Shown: positions 16,247 through 25,240 of the stretch, one piece after another
How the letters are laid out: each line of letters begins with the position of its first letter
Numbering within the stretch: position 1 is the stretch's first letter
NCBI RefSeq assembly: GCF_027257875.1
Contig: NZ_JAPVQY010000036.1
Coordinates: 1-64,000 of the forward strand
DNA length: 64,000 nucleotides
Reading direction: 5' to 3'
From: Burkholderia sp. IMCC1007
Lineage (GTDB): Bacteria; Pseudomonadota; Gammaproteobacteria; Burkholderiales; Burkholderiaceae
Made by a program: the position numbers and the translations under genes
Notes under the pieces: generated by a model
Databases searched by the model: none
The model's input: only the letters and a program-made list of their open reading frames with translations
What the model was told of the DNA's origin: nothing

Positions 16247-17272
16247 TCAGCCCGACCGGTAGTCGTCGAGCATCGGCGCGAACATCTCGTGCCACGCGCG
16301 CGGCTTCGCCTTGATCGTGCCGGCGAGATACAGGAATTCGACGTAGTCCATCAGCTGGTTCGGCCGCACCGAGAAGCGCGTGTCGGGCGCGGCGAGCATC
16401 TGCATCACGTCGTCGTGCGACACGCCGACACCCGACGACGCCGCATACAGCGCAGCGGCCGCGCGCGGATCCTGCGCGATCACGTGATTCGCTTCGTCGA
16501 GCGCGCCGAGAAACGCGGCGGCCAGCGCGGGCTCCGCATCGACGAGCCGCTTCGGCGCGAACACGACGTCGAGCGTCATCGGGCCGAGCACGTCGACCGA
16601 ACTCACGACGCGATGAATGCCCGGCTGCCGCAACTCGAGCGTCGAGAACGGCGGCGACGTGAAGTGCGCGGTGATGCCGTTCTCGCGGTGGATCAGCGCC
16701 TGCATCGCCTGCGGATGCGGCAGGTTCACGGTGATCGAGTCGAGCTGCGCGAAATGCTTCGCACCGAGCTGCCGGCTCGCGACCATCTGCAGCACGACCG
16801 CCGACAGCGACGTGTGGATGCCCGGCACCGCGATCCGGTCGGCGCGCGTGAAGTCGTGCAGCGACGCGAGGCCGGGACGGTTCGCATTGAGCGACAGCGA
16901 CGTGGTCGACAACCCGCTGATGCCGATGACCTCGACGTTCGGAATCCCGCGCGCCCGCGCCCACAGCTCGATGAAGCCGGGCGCGCCGGCGCCCGCGAAA
17001 TCGAGCGTGCCGGCCATCATCGCGTCGTTGACGGAGTTGCCGCCGTCGAGCAGCACCCAGTCGACCGCGATCTCGCGCAGGCCGTGCCGCGCCGCGTGCC
17101 GCTCGAACAGCCGCTGCTTCTCCATCACGAGCAGCGGCAGGTACAGCACGCCATAGCCTTTCGAGATCCGCACGGTGCGCGGCGTCGAGCGCACGAGCGC
17201 CGGCGCCCCGAGCACGCCCAGCGCGCCGAGCCCGGCTGCGATCAACGCGCGGCGGCGTGGCGACGTCGTCAT
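16247..17272 (-). CDS. Periplasmic substrate-binding protein, SsuA/TauA/NMT1 type, Tat-like signal
   Basis: 341 residues from ATG 17272. The leader TTSPRRRALIAAGLGALGVLGAPALVRS has consecutive Arg residues before a hydrophobic stretch, which fits a Tat-type signal. The mature part has the NMT1/ABC-nitrate-sulfonate type II binding fold: VRISKGYGVLYLPLLVMEKQ, DWVLLDGGNSVNDAMMAGTLDFAGAGAPGF, and RIAVPGIHTSLSAVVLQ. No ABC ATPase or permease gene is nearby. The adjacent transporter is an MFS permease, so it is either an orphan receptor or serves a distant transporter. Its ATG overlaps the stop of a 31-codon leader ORF, suggesting coupled translation. Confidence 0.87.
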   Translation of the reverse strand: MTTSPRRRALIAAGLGALGVLGAPALVRSTPRTVRISKGYGVLYLPLLVMEKQRLFERHAARHGLREIAVDWVLLDGGNSVNDAMMAGTLDFAGAGAPGFIELWARARGIPNVEVIGISGLSTTSLSLNANRPGLASLHDFTRADRIAVPGIHTSLSAVVLQMVASRQLGAKHFAQLDSITVNLPHPQAMQALIHRENGITAHFTSPPFSTLELRQPGIHRVVSSVDVLGPMTLDVVFAPKRLVDAEPALAAAFLGALDEANHVIAQDPRAAAALYAASSGVGVSHDDVMQMLAAPDTRFSVRPNQLMDYVEFLYLAGTIKAKPRAWHEMFAPMLDDYRSG

Positions 17273-17364
17273 GCGCGCGCCGCCGTGCGGCGGTCGGCCA
17301 GCGGCCACGCGCAGGCCGGCGTGGCGCCGCGGCGCGCGTTCATCGTGCCCGTGACATGCTGCAT
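17269..17364 (-). CDS. 31-residue leader ORF coupled to the substrate-binding protein gene
   Basis: ATG 17364 is preceded in the transcript by AAGGAGA with a 7-base gap, a strong ribosome-binding site. The 31 codons (MQHVTGTMNARRGATPACAW...) end in TGA overlapping the ATG of the binding protein at 17272-17269. The start of the binding protein itself has no comparable site, so its translation may depend on reading through this leader. The peptide shows no regulatory codon run that I can see. Confidence 0.45.
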   Translation of the reverse strand: MQHVTGTMNARRGATPACAWPLADRRTAARA

Positions 17365-17510
17365 GTTGCCGTCTCCTTGAATATTTCTGGTATTAATGCC
17401 GTCCTTGCATCCTGCTTCCGGCTCGACACAGGTTATCGAGCGAGTCTGAGAAAATACTGACACCCCGGCCCCGGGAAAACCCCTAACCCATCTACCTGCG
17501 AACCGGCACC
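17365..17510. promoter_or_regulatory. Divergent promoter region between SBP/MFS genes and the two-component system
   Basis: 146 bp with the lowest GC nearby (for example AATATTTCTGGTATTAAT at about 17380-17397), consistent with promoters for both directions. The back-to-back layout suggests the response regulator controls the transport genes, as with TctD/TctE systems. Confidence 0.5.
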
Positions 17511-18176
17511 ATGCGCATTCTCGTCGTGGAGGACGATGCCGAAATCGGCGCGGCGATCCGCAGCCGCCTGACGCGGCTCGGCCACGCCGTCGATCTCGAG
17601 ACCGACGGGTCGACCGCGAACAGCCTGCTGCGCGTCGAGCGCTTCGACCTCGTCGTGCTCGATGCGAACCTGCCCGGCCTCGACGGCTTCGCGGTGCTGC
17701 GCAACCTGCGCGCATCGGGCAGCACGACGCCGGTGCTGCTCGTCACCGCGCGCTCGGCGATCGACGACCGCGTGAGCGGCCTCGGCCTCGGCGCCGACGA
17801 CTATCTGGTGAAGCCGTTCGACTACCGCGAACTCGACGCGCGCGTGCAGGCGCTGCTGCGCCGCAACAGCGGCCATGCGAACGACGTGCTGACGCTCGGC
17901 GGCCTCGTGATCGACCGCAGCAGCCGCCTCGCGGAACTCGACGGCCAGCCGCTGTCGCTATCGCGCCAGGAGTTCGCGCTGCTCGAGATTCTCGCGAGCC
18001 GTCCGCAACGGATCTTCTCGAAGGACGAACTGCTGAACCAGTTGTTCAGCTTCGGCAACGAGCCGACCGCGAACGCGGTCGAGCAATACGTGACGCGCGT
18101 GCGCAAGAAGCTGCAGGGCAGCTCGGTCGAGATCCGTACCGCACGCGGGATGGGGTATCAGATTGCCGCGCATTGA
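17511..18176 (+). CDS. OmpR/PhoB-family response regulator (TctD/QseB-like)
   Basis: 221 residues: receiver domain with VVEDDAE (acidic pair), phospho-acceptor D51 in VVLDANLPG, LVTARS, and Lys in LVKPFDYREL; then a winged-helix DNA-binding domain from about 125 (SLSRQEFALLEILASRPQRIFSKDELLNQLF and VEQYVTRVRKKLQGSSVEIRTARGMGY). Its end overlaps the kinase start by 14 bp. It is divergent from the binding-protein and MFS genes, which are its most likely targets. Confidence 0.94.
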   Translation: MRILVVEDDAEIGAAIRSRLTRLGHAVDLETDGSTANSLLRVERFDLVVLDANLPGLDGFAVLRNLRASGSTTPVLLVTARSAIDDRVSGLGLGADDYLVKPFDYRELDARVQALLRRNSGHANDVLTLGGLVIDRSSRLAELDGQPLSLSRQEFALLEILASRPQRIFSKDELLNQLFSFGNEPTANAVEQYVTRVRKKLQGSSVEIRTARGMGYQIAAH

Positions 18177-19629
18177 CTGGTTCCCGAAGACGCTGTTCGG
18201 GCGCACGCTGCTGTTCATCGCGCTCGTCGTCGCGACCGGCGCGCTCGCGCTCGCGGCGATCGCGCGCTACTACGCGGGCGTCGCGGCCGAACGCGCTTAC
18301 GACCAGTTGCTCGCCGGCGCATCGATCCAGGTCGCGGAGAACCTCTACGTACAAGGCGGCGTGCTTGCGCTGAATCCGCCCGTGGCAGCGCTGTCGACGC
18401 TGTCGCGCTACGACCTCGTCTACTACAAGGTCGTCGATTCGCGCGGCGTGGTCGTGGCCGGCTACAACGATCTCGCGAGCCCCGCGACGCTCGCCGCCGC
18501 CAAACAGGGCCCGGCGTTCGCGAACGCCGTCTATCAGGGGCACCGGATCCGCACCGCGACCATCGCGCGCTACATGCCCGAGGAAAGCACGCCCGGTTGG
18601 GCGCTCGTCACCGTTGCGCAGACAACCAACGCGCGCCAGCAGCTGACGAACGAGATGAGCATCAAGGTGTGGACGCTGATCCTGCTGATGAGCGTGCTCG
18701 CGATCGGCGCGAGCGGCCTCGCGATCCGGCGCGGGCTGCGCCCGCTCGCGCAGATCGGCACGATCATCGCCGCGCGCGACCCGGCCGACCTGCGGCCGGT
18801 GGCCGTCGATACGCCGAGCGAGATCGACGCGATCATCGGTTCGATCAATGGTTTGATGCACCGCCTCGCCGAGCGAATCAACGCGATGCAGCGCTTCATC
18901 GCCGACGCCGCGCACCAGATGCGCACGCCGCTCGCGCGGCTCGACGCACAGATCGAGCTGCTCGACGGCGAATCCGATCCCGCGCGTCATGCGGCGCGGC
19001 TCGATGCGCTGCGTGCGACCAGCGCGGATGTCGGACGGCTCACCGGGCAGTTGCTCAATCATGCGATGGTGATCCATCGCACCGAGGCCGTGCCGCTGCA
19101 ACCCGTCGAACTCGTCGCGCTCGCGAAGGACGTGTTAGGCCGCGCGATTCCACTCGCGGACGAACGCGATGTGGCCGTTGCATTCGCAAGCGATGCGCCG
19201 CAAGCGTGGATCGACGGCGATGCGATCAGTCTTCAGGAGGCGTTGTCGAACGTGCTGCACAATGCGCTGCTGCATGGGCATGCGGACGACATCGTCGTAT
19301 CGGTCGCCACCGCAGGCAACGCAGGCAACGCAGGTAACGCAGGCAACGCGGACGACGCGGTGACGCTGACCGTCACCGACAACGGACGAGGCATTCCGCG
19401 CGAGCACTGGGATGCGGCGTTGCAGCCGTTCGTGCGGCTCGCGCCGGACGGCACCGAGCGCCGCACCGGGTCGGGCCTCGGGCTCGCGATCGTGCAGGAA
19501 GTGATGAAGGCGCACGGCGGGCGTGTCGGGTTCGCGTTTCCCGATGCGGGCGGGTTTGCGGTGGTGCTTACGTTTCCGCAGCCGGTGACGGCTCACGCGA
19601 GCAAAGCCGCGGTTCGCCGGACGATCTGA
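18163..19629 (+). CDS. OmpR-type sensor histidine kinase (TctE/QseC-like)
   Basis: 488 residues if translation starts at TTG 18163; no ATG is better placed, and the overlap with the response regulator argues for coupling. It has an N-terminal helix (GRTLLFIALVVATGALALAA), a periplasmic domain of about 130 residues, a second helix (VWTLILLMSVLAIGASGLA), HAMP-like residues, then HisKA with AAHQMRTPLARLDAQ (H251). The ATPase domain has N-box LSNVLHNALLHG, DNGRGIP and GSGLGLAIV. Between the N-box and G1 box is an in-frame nonamer repeat giving Ala-Gly-Asn units, an unusual insertion near the ATP lid. Confidence 0.92.
   Translation: MPRIDWFPKTLFGRTLLFIALVVATGALALAAIARYYAGVAAERAYDQLLAGASIQVAENLYVQGGVLALNPPVAALSTLSRYDLVYYKVVDSRGVVVAGYNDLASPATLAAAKQGPAFANAVYQGHRIRTATIARYMPEESTPGWALVTVAQTTNARQQLTNEMSIKVWTLILLMSVLAIGASGLAIRRGLRPLAQIGTIIAARDPADLRPVAVDTPSEIDAIIGSINGLMHRLAERINAMQRFIADAAHQMRTPLARLDAQIELLDGESDPARHAARLDALRATSADVGRLTGQLLNHAMVIHRTEAVPLQPVELVALAKDVLGRAIPLADERDVAVAFASDAPQAWIDGDAISLQEALSNVLHNALLHGHADDIVVSVATAGNAGNAGNAGNADDAVTLTVTDNGRGIPREHWDAALQPFVRLAPDGTERRTGSGLGLAIVQEVMKAHGGRVGFAFPDAGGFAVVLTFPQPVTAHASKAAVRRTI
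19312..19347 (+). repeat. Nonamer repeat inside the kinase ATPase domain
   Basis: Four 9-bp units of GCAGGCAAC (one with GGT) encode Ala-Gly-Asn repeats between two ATPase-domain motifs of the TctE-like kinase. It is in frame, so unit changes alter only the loop length. Confidence 0.88.
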
Positions 19630-19665
19630 CGCGGAGTCAGTCGAACGGCAGCGCGCGACAGGCGC

Positions 19666-20112
19666 TCAATCGTCGCTGTCGCGACGGTCGGCGTTGCGCT
19701 CCGCATGCCGCGCCACCAGCCGGTCCAGCTCGTGATAGTGGCGGTCGCAGAAGAGACGGCACAACGTGTCGACGTCGACGCGCTTCCTGACGTCGATCGT
19801 TTCGACGTATTGCCCCAGCTTCGCCTTTCCGATGCCGAACAACCCCTTCTTCATCCGCATGGAAACCGCATTCAACTGGAAGCCGTCCGAATGCGCGTCG
19901 CTCAGCGCGCTGATCCACAATTCGCGCCGATCGCCGGCATGCTGCAGCACGAGCGCGGGCAACGGGCCGTCCTGCAACACGTTCCAGTCCGCATGCTGCG
20001 CGACCCACGGGAATGCATCGAAGGCCCGCGCGAACGACGCGTAGTCCGTCGCTCGCTCGGGATCCAGCTGGTCGTAGTCGTAGCCGACTTTCTGCGTGGA
20101 ATAGGTCAACAT
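19666..20112 (-). CDS. Hypothetical protein (148 aa)
   Basis: 148 residues beginning MLTYSTQKVGYDYDQLDPE, starting at ATG 20112. It is a soluble protein with a basic C-terminal tail (ARHAERNADRRDSDD) and no signal peptide or membrane segment. Recognisable pieces such as RRELWISALSDAHSDGFQLNAVSMRMKKGLFG suggest a real folded domain, but I do not recognise the family. It is convergent with the TctE-like kinase and 86 bp from the downstream end of the ABC cluster, apparently unrelated to both. Confidence 0.7.
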   Translation of the reverse strand: MLTYSTQKVGYDYDQLDPERATDYASFARAFDAFPWVAQHADWNVLQDGPLPALVLQHAGDRRELWISALSDAHSDGFQLNAVSMRMKKGLFGIGKAKLGQYVETIDVRKRVDVDTLCRLFCDRHYHELDRLVARHAERNADRRDSDD

Positions 20113-20198
20113 GGCGGGTGATCTCCGTGGCGCCGATCGCCACAGAACATCAATCTACTCCACTTTTCATCGAGCACGGCCGCGCCAGGGTGCACGAC

Positions 20199-20963
20199 TT
20201 ACGCCGCCACCGCCTCCCCGCCGAGATACGCATCGCGCACGCGTTCATCGTCGAGCAGTGTTTTCGCGGGCCCTTCGAGCACCACGCGCCCCGTCTGCAG
20301 CACGTAGCCGTAGTGCGCGATCTCCAGCGCGAGGCTCGCGTTCTGCTCGACCATGAACACCGTCACGCCCTGCCGGTTGATCGTGTCGATCAGCTCCAGC
20401 ACCTTGTCGACGTACAGCGGCGACAGCCCCATCGTCGGCTCGTCCATGCAGATCAGCTTCGGCCGCGCCATCAGCGCACGCGCCATCGCGAGCATCTGCT
20501 GCTCGCCGCCCGACAGCGTGCCCGCGCGCTGCGCGAGCCGTTCTCGCACACGCGGAAACAGGTCGAGCATGCGTTCGTAGTCTTCGCTCACCGCCGCACG
20601 ATCGCCGCGCGTGTACGCGCCCATCAACAGGTTCTCGCGCACGCTCATGTCGCCGAACAGCCGCCGCGCTTCCGGCACGGCCGCGATCCCGCGCCGTACG
20701 CGCTGCGGTGTCGCGAGCGCGGTCACGTCGTCGCCGTCGAAACGTACGACGCCACGCTTCGGCCGCATCAGCCCGAGGATCAGCTTCATCGTCGTCGACT
20801 TGCCGCTCGCATTGCCGCCGAGCAAGCTGACGATCTGCCCGCGGCCGACTTCGAAATTCACGTCGAAGTGCACCTGTACCGGCCCGTAGAACGTGTCGAG
20901 GTGTTCGAGTTTCAGCAGCGCGTCGGTCATAGTCGTATCGGCGTCCGAATAAAGTGCGCTCAT
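20199..20963 (-). CDS. livF: Branched-chain amino-acid-type ABC transporter ATP-binding protein LivF
   Basis: 254 residues, or fewer if a later start is used; the ATG at 20963 overlaps the livG stop (ATGA). Walker A is LLGGNASGKST, the signature motif is GTLSGGEQQMLAMARAL, Walker B is LICMDEPTMGLSP, and the switch His region ends in VFMVEQNA. The length and pattern are those of LivF-type ATPases that pair with LivG to drive uptake of amino acids or similar carboxylates. It is the last gene of the binding protein, LivHM, LivG, LivF operon on the minus strand. Confidence 0.93.
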   Translation of the reverse strand: MSALYSDADTTMTDALLKLEHLDTFYGPVQVHFDVNFEVGRGQIVSLLGGNASGKSTTMKLILGLMRPKRGVVRFDGDDVTALATPQRVRRGIAAVPEARRLFGDMSVRENLLMGAYTRGDRAAVSEDYERMLDLFPRVRERLAQRAGTLSGGEQQMLAMARALMARPKLICMDEPTMGLSPLYVDKVLELIDTINRQGVTVFMVEQNASLALEIAHYGYVLQTGRVVLEGPAKTLLDDERVRDAYLGGEAVAA

Positions 20964-21817
20964 GCGGCCGCCTGCACGGTGCGCTCGGCCGCCGCGCCGC
21001 CCGCATGGCGGCGGCCGAGATAAGCCTCGACCACGCGCGGATCGTGCCGCACGTCGCGCGGCGCGCCTTCGGCGATCTTCACGCCGTTGTCGAGCACCAT
21101 CACGCGGTCGGACACGCGCATCACCAGTTCGAGCTTGTGCTCGATCAGCAGGATCGTCAGCCCGCGCGCCTTCAGCGACTGGATCAGCTGCAGCATCTCG
21201 GCCGTTTCCGTCTCGTTCATGCCGGCCGTCGGCTCGTCGAGCAGCAGCAGGCGCGGATGCAGCGCGAGCGCGCGGCCGATCTCCACGCGCCGCCGGTTCG
21301 CATACGACAGGCTGTGCGCCGGATGATCGATGCGCGGCGTGAGCCGCTCGCCGAAGCCGGCGATGATGTCGCGCGCCTCGTCGCGCAGCGCCGCTTCCTC
21401 GCGGCGCACCGACGCGGGCCGCACGAGCGCGCGCAGCACTTCGGCGGCCGCGCCGAGCGCCGGCCAGCCGGGACGCGCCGCGCGCAGCCGCGCATGCGCG
21501 CCGATCAGCACGTTGTCGAGCACGCTCAGGTTGCCGAACACGCGGCCGTGCTGGAACGTGCGCGCGATGCCGAGCGCCGCGAGCCGTTCCGGCGCGGTGC
21601 CGGTGATGTCGCGGCCGTCGAAGGTCACGCGGCCGGCATCGGGCCGGTCGGCGCCCGCGATCAGGTTGAACAGCGTCGACTTGCCCGCGCCGTTCGGGCC
21701 GATCACGCTGAGCAGTTCGCCGTCGGCGAGCGCGAGGCTCGCACCGTCGAGCGCGGTCACGCCGTCGAAGCGGCGCGTCAGGCCCTGCACGTCGAGCAAG
21801 GGTCGGGTGGTGGTCAT
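20960..21817 (-). CDS. livG: Branched-chain amino-acid-type ABC transporter ATP-binding protein LivG
   Basis: 285 residues from ATG 21817 with GAGGAGG upstream. Walker A is VIGPNGAGKST, the Q-loop has RTFQHGRVFGNLSVLDNVLIG, and Walker B is LLLDEPTAGMNETE followed by LLIEHKLELVM. The signature loop reads LSYANRRRVEIGRAL, the relaxed form seen in LivG proteins rather than LSGGQ. The characteristic LivG insertion between Q-loop and signature is present. It is translationally coupled to LivF and follows the fused permease gene by 11 bp. Confidence 0.93.
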   Translation of the reverse strand: MTTTRPLLDVQGLTRRFDGVTALDGASLALADGELLSVIGPNGAGKSTLFNLIAGADRPDAGRVTFDGRDITGTAPERLAALGIARTFQHGRVFGNLSVLDNVLIGAHARLRAARPGWPALGAAAEVLRALVRPASVRREEAALRDEARDIIAGFGERLTPRIDHPAHSLSYANRRRVEIGRALALHPRLLLLDEPTAGMNETETAEMLQLIQSLKARGLTILLIEHKLELVMRVSDRVMVLDNGVKIAEGAPRDVRHDPRVVEAYLGRRHAGGAAAERTVQAAA

Positions 21818-21828
21818 TGCATTCCTCC

Positions 21829-23628
21829 TCACACCGTGCCGAGCACGCCCTGCGGCCGGAACCGGACGAGCAGCAGCACGAGCCCGTAGATCAGCATCCG
21901 GTAGTCGGCCGCCCAGCGGAACAACTCCGGCAGCCCGATCAGCGCAACCGCGCCGACGATGCCGCCGAGCACGTTGCCGAGCCCGCCGAGGATCACCATC
22001 GTCAGCGCGAGGATCGACACCTGCGAATCGAAGGTCTGGTGATTGATGTAGCTGTACAGATGCGCGGCAATCCCGCCGCTCACGCCCGCCGCGACACCGC
22101 CGACCGCGAACGCGATCGCCTTGTAGCGGTTCGGCGCGATGCCGTGCGCGCGCGCGGCGACGTCGTCCTCGCGCACCGCGCGCAGCGTGCGGCCGAGATG
22201 CGAGCGCAACAGCCGCACCTGCACGAGCGCGAACACGACGAGCACCGCGAACGTGAACCAGTACGCGGCGCGCGCGGTGGTCGCCCACGGCAGCGGCGCG
22301 ATACCGGTGATGCCGAGCGGGCCGCGCGTCAGGCCGTCCCAGTTCAGGATCACGAGGCTCACCACTTCGCCGATGCCGAGCGTCGCGATCGACACGTAGT
22401 GTCCGCGCAGCCGGAACGCCGGATAGACGAGCAGCGTGCCGAGCACGGCGGCGATCACGCCCGCGCACGGAATCGTCACCGCGGGCGACCAGCCGAGATC
22501 CGACGACAGCAGCGCGGACGCATACGCGCCGATCACGAGCAGCGCCGCATGACCAAGCGAGATCTGCCCGACCGTGCCGGCGACGAGCGTGAGGCTCAAT
22601 GCGAGCAGCCCGTACAGCCACGCGTTGGTCAACGTCTGCAGCACGTAAGGCGATGCGCCGAGCCACGGCAGCACGGCCGCCAGCGCGATCAGCAGCGCCA
22701 GCACCGGGCGCGGCACGCGCACCGCCTTCGCGGCCGCGAGGAACGTGCCCGTCATCGGCTCCGGCGGCAGCGCGCGGTTCGCGCTGAACAGCCCGTTCGG
22801 ACGCCAGACGAGGAACACGATCAGCAGTCCGAACGCGAACAGGTCGCGGTAGCTCGTGCCGAACAGCGCGACGCCGTAGCTTTCGACGAGACCGAGCAGC
22901 AGGCTGCCCGCGATCGCACCCGGCACGTTGCCGAGCCCGCCGATCAGCAGCGCGACCACGCCCTTCAGCGTCGCCTGGAAGCCCATCGCCGGATCGATGC
23001 TGTTGTAGTACATGCCGACCAGGAGGCCGCTCACGCCGCCGAGCGCGCACGCGATCGCGAACACCGTCTGGTTCACGCGATCGACGTCGACGCCCATCTG
23101 CAGCGCGGCGTCGCGATCCTGCGCGGTCGCGCGCACGGCCCAGCCGAGCCGCGTGAAGCGCAGGAAGCCGTACAGCAGCGCGGCCGCCGCGATGCCGATG
23201 CCGGCGATCAGCAGGTCGAGCGAGCCGAGCGTCGCACCGGCGATCCGCACGTGCCAGTCGGGCAGCGGCGTCGGCACCGCGCGCGGGTCCGCGCCGAACG
23301 CGAGCTGGTCGAGGATGAAGCTGATGCCGATCGTCGCGAGCAGCGGCGCGATGCGCGCGGCATGGCGCAGCGGCCGCAACCCGATCCGCTCGATCGCGAT
23401 GCCGAGCGCGCCGCAGCCGACCACGACCGCCGCGAGCGCGATCGGCAGCGGCAGCCCGAAGCGCGTCAGGCACAGCCAGCCGATGAACGCGCCGACCATG
23501 TAGACCGAGCCGTGCGCGAAGTTGATCAGGTGCGACACGCCGAAGATCAGCGCGAGCCCGACCGCGAGCAGCGCGTAGATGTTGCCGACGATGAGGCCGT
23601 TGAGCGTGTAGTCGAGCCAGGAAGCCAT
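21829..23628 (-). CDS. Fused LivH-LivM ABC permease
   Basis: 599 residues from ATG 23628 ([24 protein letters not shown]). The first half (to about 300) is a LivH-type permease with [14 protein letters not shown] and [21 protein letters not shown]. The second half (about 310-599) is LivM-type, with [36 protein letters not shown] and [17 protein letters not shown]. In most bacteria these are two polypeptides, so this is a gene fusion giving both membrane subunits in fixed ratio. It lies between the binding-protein gene (64 bp upstream) and livG. Confidence 0.93.
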   Translation of the reverse strand: MASWLDYTLNGLIVGNIYALLAVGLALIFGVSHLINFAHGSVYMVGAFIGWLCLTRFGLPLPIALAAVVVGCGALGIAIERIGLRPLRHAARIAPLLATIGISFILDQLAFGADPRAVPTPLPDWHVRIAGATLGSLDLLIAGIGIAAAALLYGFLRFTRLGWAVRATAQDRDAALQMGVDVDRVNQTVFAIACALGGVSGLLVGMYYNSIDPAMGFQATLKGVVALLIGGLGNVPGAIAGSLLLGLVESYGVALFGTSYRDLFAFGLLIVFLVWRPNGLFSANRALPPEPMTGTFLAAAKAVRVPRPVLALLIALAAVLPWLGASPYVLQTLTNAWLYGLLALSLTLVAGTVGQISLGHAALLVIGAYASALLSSDLGWSPAVTIPCAGVIAAVLGTLLVYPAFRLRGHYVSIATLGIGEVVSLVILNWDGLTRGPLGITGIAPLPWATTARAAYWFTFAVLVVFALVQVRLLRSHLGRTLRAVREDDVAARAHGIAPNRYKAIAFAVGGVAAGVSGGIAAHLYSYINHQTFDSQVSILALTMVILGGLGNVLGGIVGAVALIGLPELFRWAADYRMLIYGLVLLLVRFRPQGVLGTV

Positions 23629-23692
23629 CACGATGCGTCCGTCTTGGGCATGCGGGTCTAGGTCAGAGTGAGGGTGAGATTCGCGTTCGGAT

Positions 23693-24886
23693 TCAGCGCG
23701 CCGCGATCTGCGGCTTCGCGCCATCCCACAGCGCCCACTGCCCCTGCTTCACGACGAGATACACGGTGCGCGCGCCCGCGACGCGGCGCGTCTGCGGATC
23801 GAAGCGCACCTTGCCGAAAATCACGCTCGGCACGTCGCTCACCTTCGCGAAACCGTCGTGCGCGGCCTGACGCGTCGTGCCGTAGCGGCGCAGCACGTCG
23901 GCCGACAGGATCAGCGCGTCGTACGCGCGCGCGACGAACGAATCGGGATCGGTATGGAATTTCGCGCGATAGCGCTGCACGAACGCCTGGACTTCCGGAC
24001 GCGGCTCGGCCGGGAAGAAGTTCGATTCCGTATAGACGCCGTCGACGGCCGTGCCGCCCAGTTCGAGGAACTTCGGCGAATACACGGAGCCCACCGCCGC
24101 GATCGGCAGCGTGAGCCCCGACGTGCGCGCCTGCCGCACGATCTGCGCGCCGTCCGCGTAGTACGAGATCAGCACGATCGAATCGGGCTTCGATTCACCG
24201 ATGCGCACAAGCGTTGAACGGAAATCCTTCTCCGTCGGCTGGTAGCCCTCGGCCGCGACGACCTGCGCGCCGAGCCCCGTCACCGCCTTCGCGAAGATGT
24301 CCTTGCTGGTGCGGCCCCAGTCGGTGTTCAGGTACAGCACCGCGATCCGCTTGAAGCCGAGTTCCTTCACTGCATAGCGCGCGAGCAGCGGCTGCTCTTC
24401 GGCCTGGCTCAGCGCGGTGCTCCACAGATAGTCGCCGCCCTTCGTGAAATCCGGATGCGAGTTCGTGAAGCCGAACTGGAGCAGTTGCCCGCGCTGGTAG
24501 ATCGGCGACGCGGCCATCGACGTCGCGCTGGAGAAGTCGCCGAGCTCGATCACGACGCGCGGGTCCGCGACGAATTTCTGTGCGATCGCCACGGCCTGGC
24601 GCGGATCGCTGCGGCTGTCCTGGAAGTCGATCGCGAGCGGCCGGCCATGAATGCCGCCGCTGCCGTTGATCTCGTCGAGCGCGAGATCGAAGCCGCGCTT
24701 CCACTGCTCGCCGTATTGCGCGTCCTGCCCGGTGAGCGGCCCGCTCACGCCGATCACGACCGGCTCGCCCGCCACGCCTGCCGCGAGCGCGCCGCCCGTC
24801 GACAAACCCCATGCGGCAGCCAGCGCCGCCACCGTGCCCAGCACGCGCCGCCATGCGCCGCGTGTGTCGTTCCCCGAAACGTTCAT
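23693..24886 (-). CDS. ABC transporter periplasmic substrate-binding protein, LivJ/type I
   Basis: 397 residues from ATG 24886, with GGGGGA upstream. A long signal sequence ([18 protein letters not shown] to GGALAAG) precedes a type I periplasmic-binding fold: [36 protein letters not shown], and [21 protein letters not shown]. First gene of the liv-type operon and divergent, across 354 bp, from the LysR gene at 25241. The substrate cannot be read from sequence. The neighbouring FAD oxidoreductase and CMD proteins suggest a catabolic substrate rather than plain branched-chain amino acids. Confidence 0.91.
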   Translation of the reverse strand: MNVSGNDTRGAWRRVLGTVAALAAAWGLSTGGALAAGVAGEPVVIGVSGPLTGQDAQYGEQWKRGFDLALDEINGSGGIHGRPLAIDFQDSRSDPRQAVAIAQKFVADPRVVIELGDFSSATSMAASPIYQRGQLLQFGFTNSHPDFTKGGDYLWSTALSQAEEQPLLARYAVKELGFKRIAVLYLNTDWGRTSKDIFAKAVTGLGAQVVAAEGYQPTEKDFRSTLVRIGESKPDSIVLISYYADGAQIVRQARTSGLTLPIAAVGSVYSPKFLELGGTAVDGVYTESNFFPAEPRPEVQAFVQRYRAKFHTDPDSFVARAYDALILSADVLRRYGTTRQAAHDGFAKVSDVPSVIFGKVRFDPQTRRVAGARTVYLVVKQGQWALWDGAKPQIAAR

Positions 24887-25240
24887 GCGTCCCCCAGCTT
24901 CAGTCGATCGAAAAGAGTGAGGGCATGTAACCATCCGGTCCGGAGCGTTCCAACGAAGTTTTGCGCATATCGATATCGCGCATGGCGCGAAGTGAAACGC
25001 ATGCGTGACGGTGTCCCGCGTATCGCGCATCGCGCGCTGCATCGGCGCGCGGCGCAGCACATTGATTCGATTGACGTTTCCCGCGCGGGGCCGATGGCAA
25101 CGAGTGCGCGTGCATGCATGACCGGCCGTCGCGGCGCGTATGCGCTTCGCATTTATCGCGCTGTCGATAGCAAAAATCATTATATGAATCGCGCATGCTC
25201 GCACTCCTACAATGCGCAAATCGCATCATCGGAACGCGTC
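24887..25240. promoter_or_regulatory. Divergent promoter region, ABC operon versus LysR operon
   Basis: 354 bp without a gene. GC drops near both ends, with TATATGA at about 25182-25188 as a -10-like element for the LysR side and ATATCGATATCG at about 24967-24978 in the middle. This is where a LysR-type protein would be expected to bind; no operator can be named with confidence. Confidence 0.5.
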
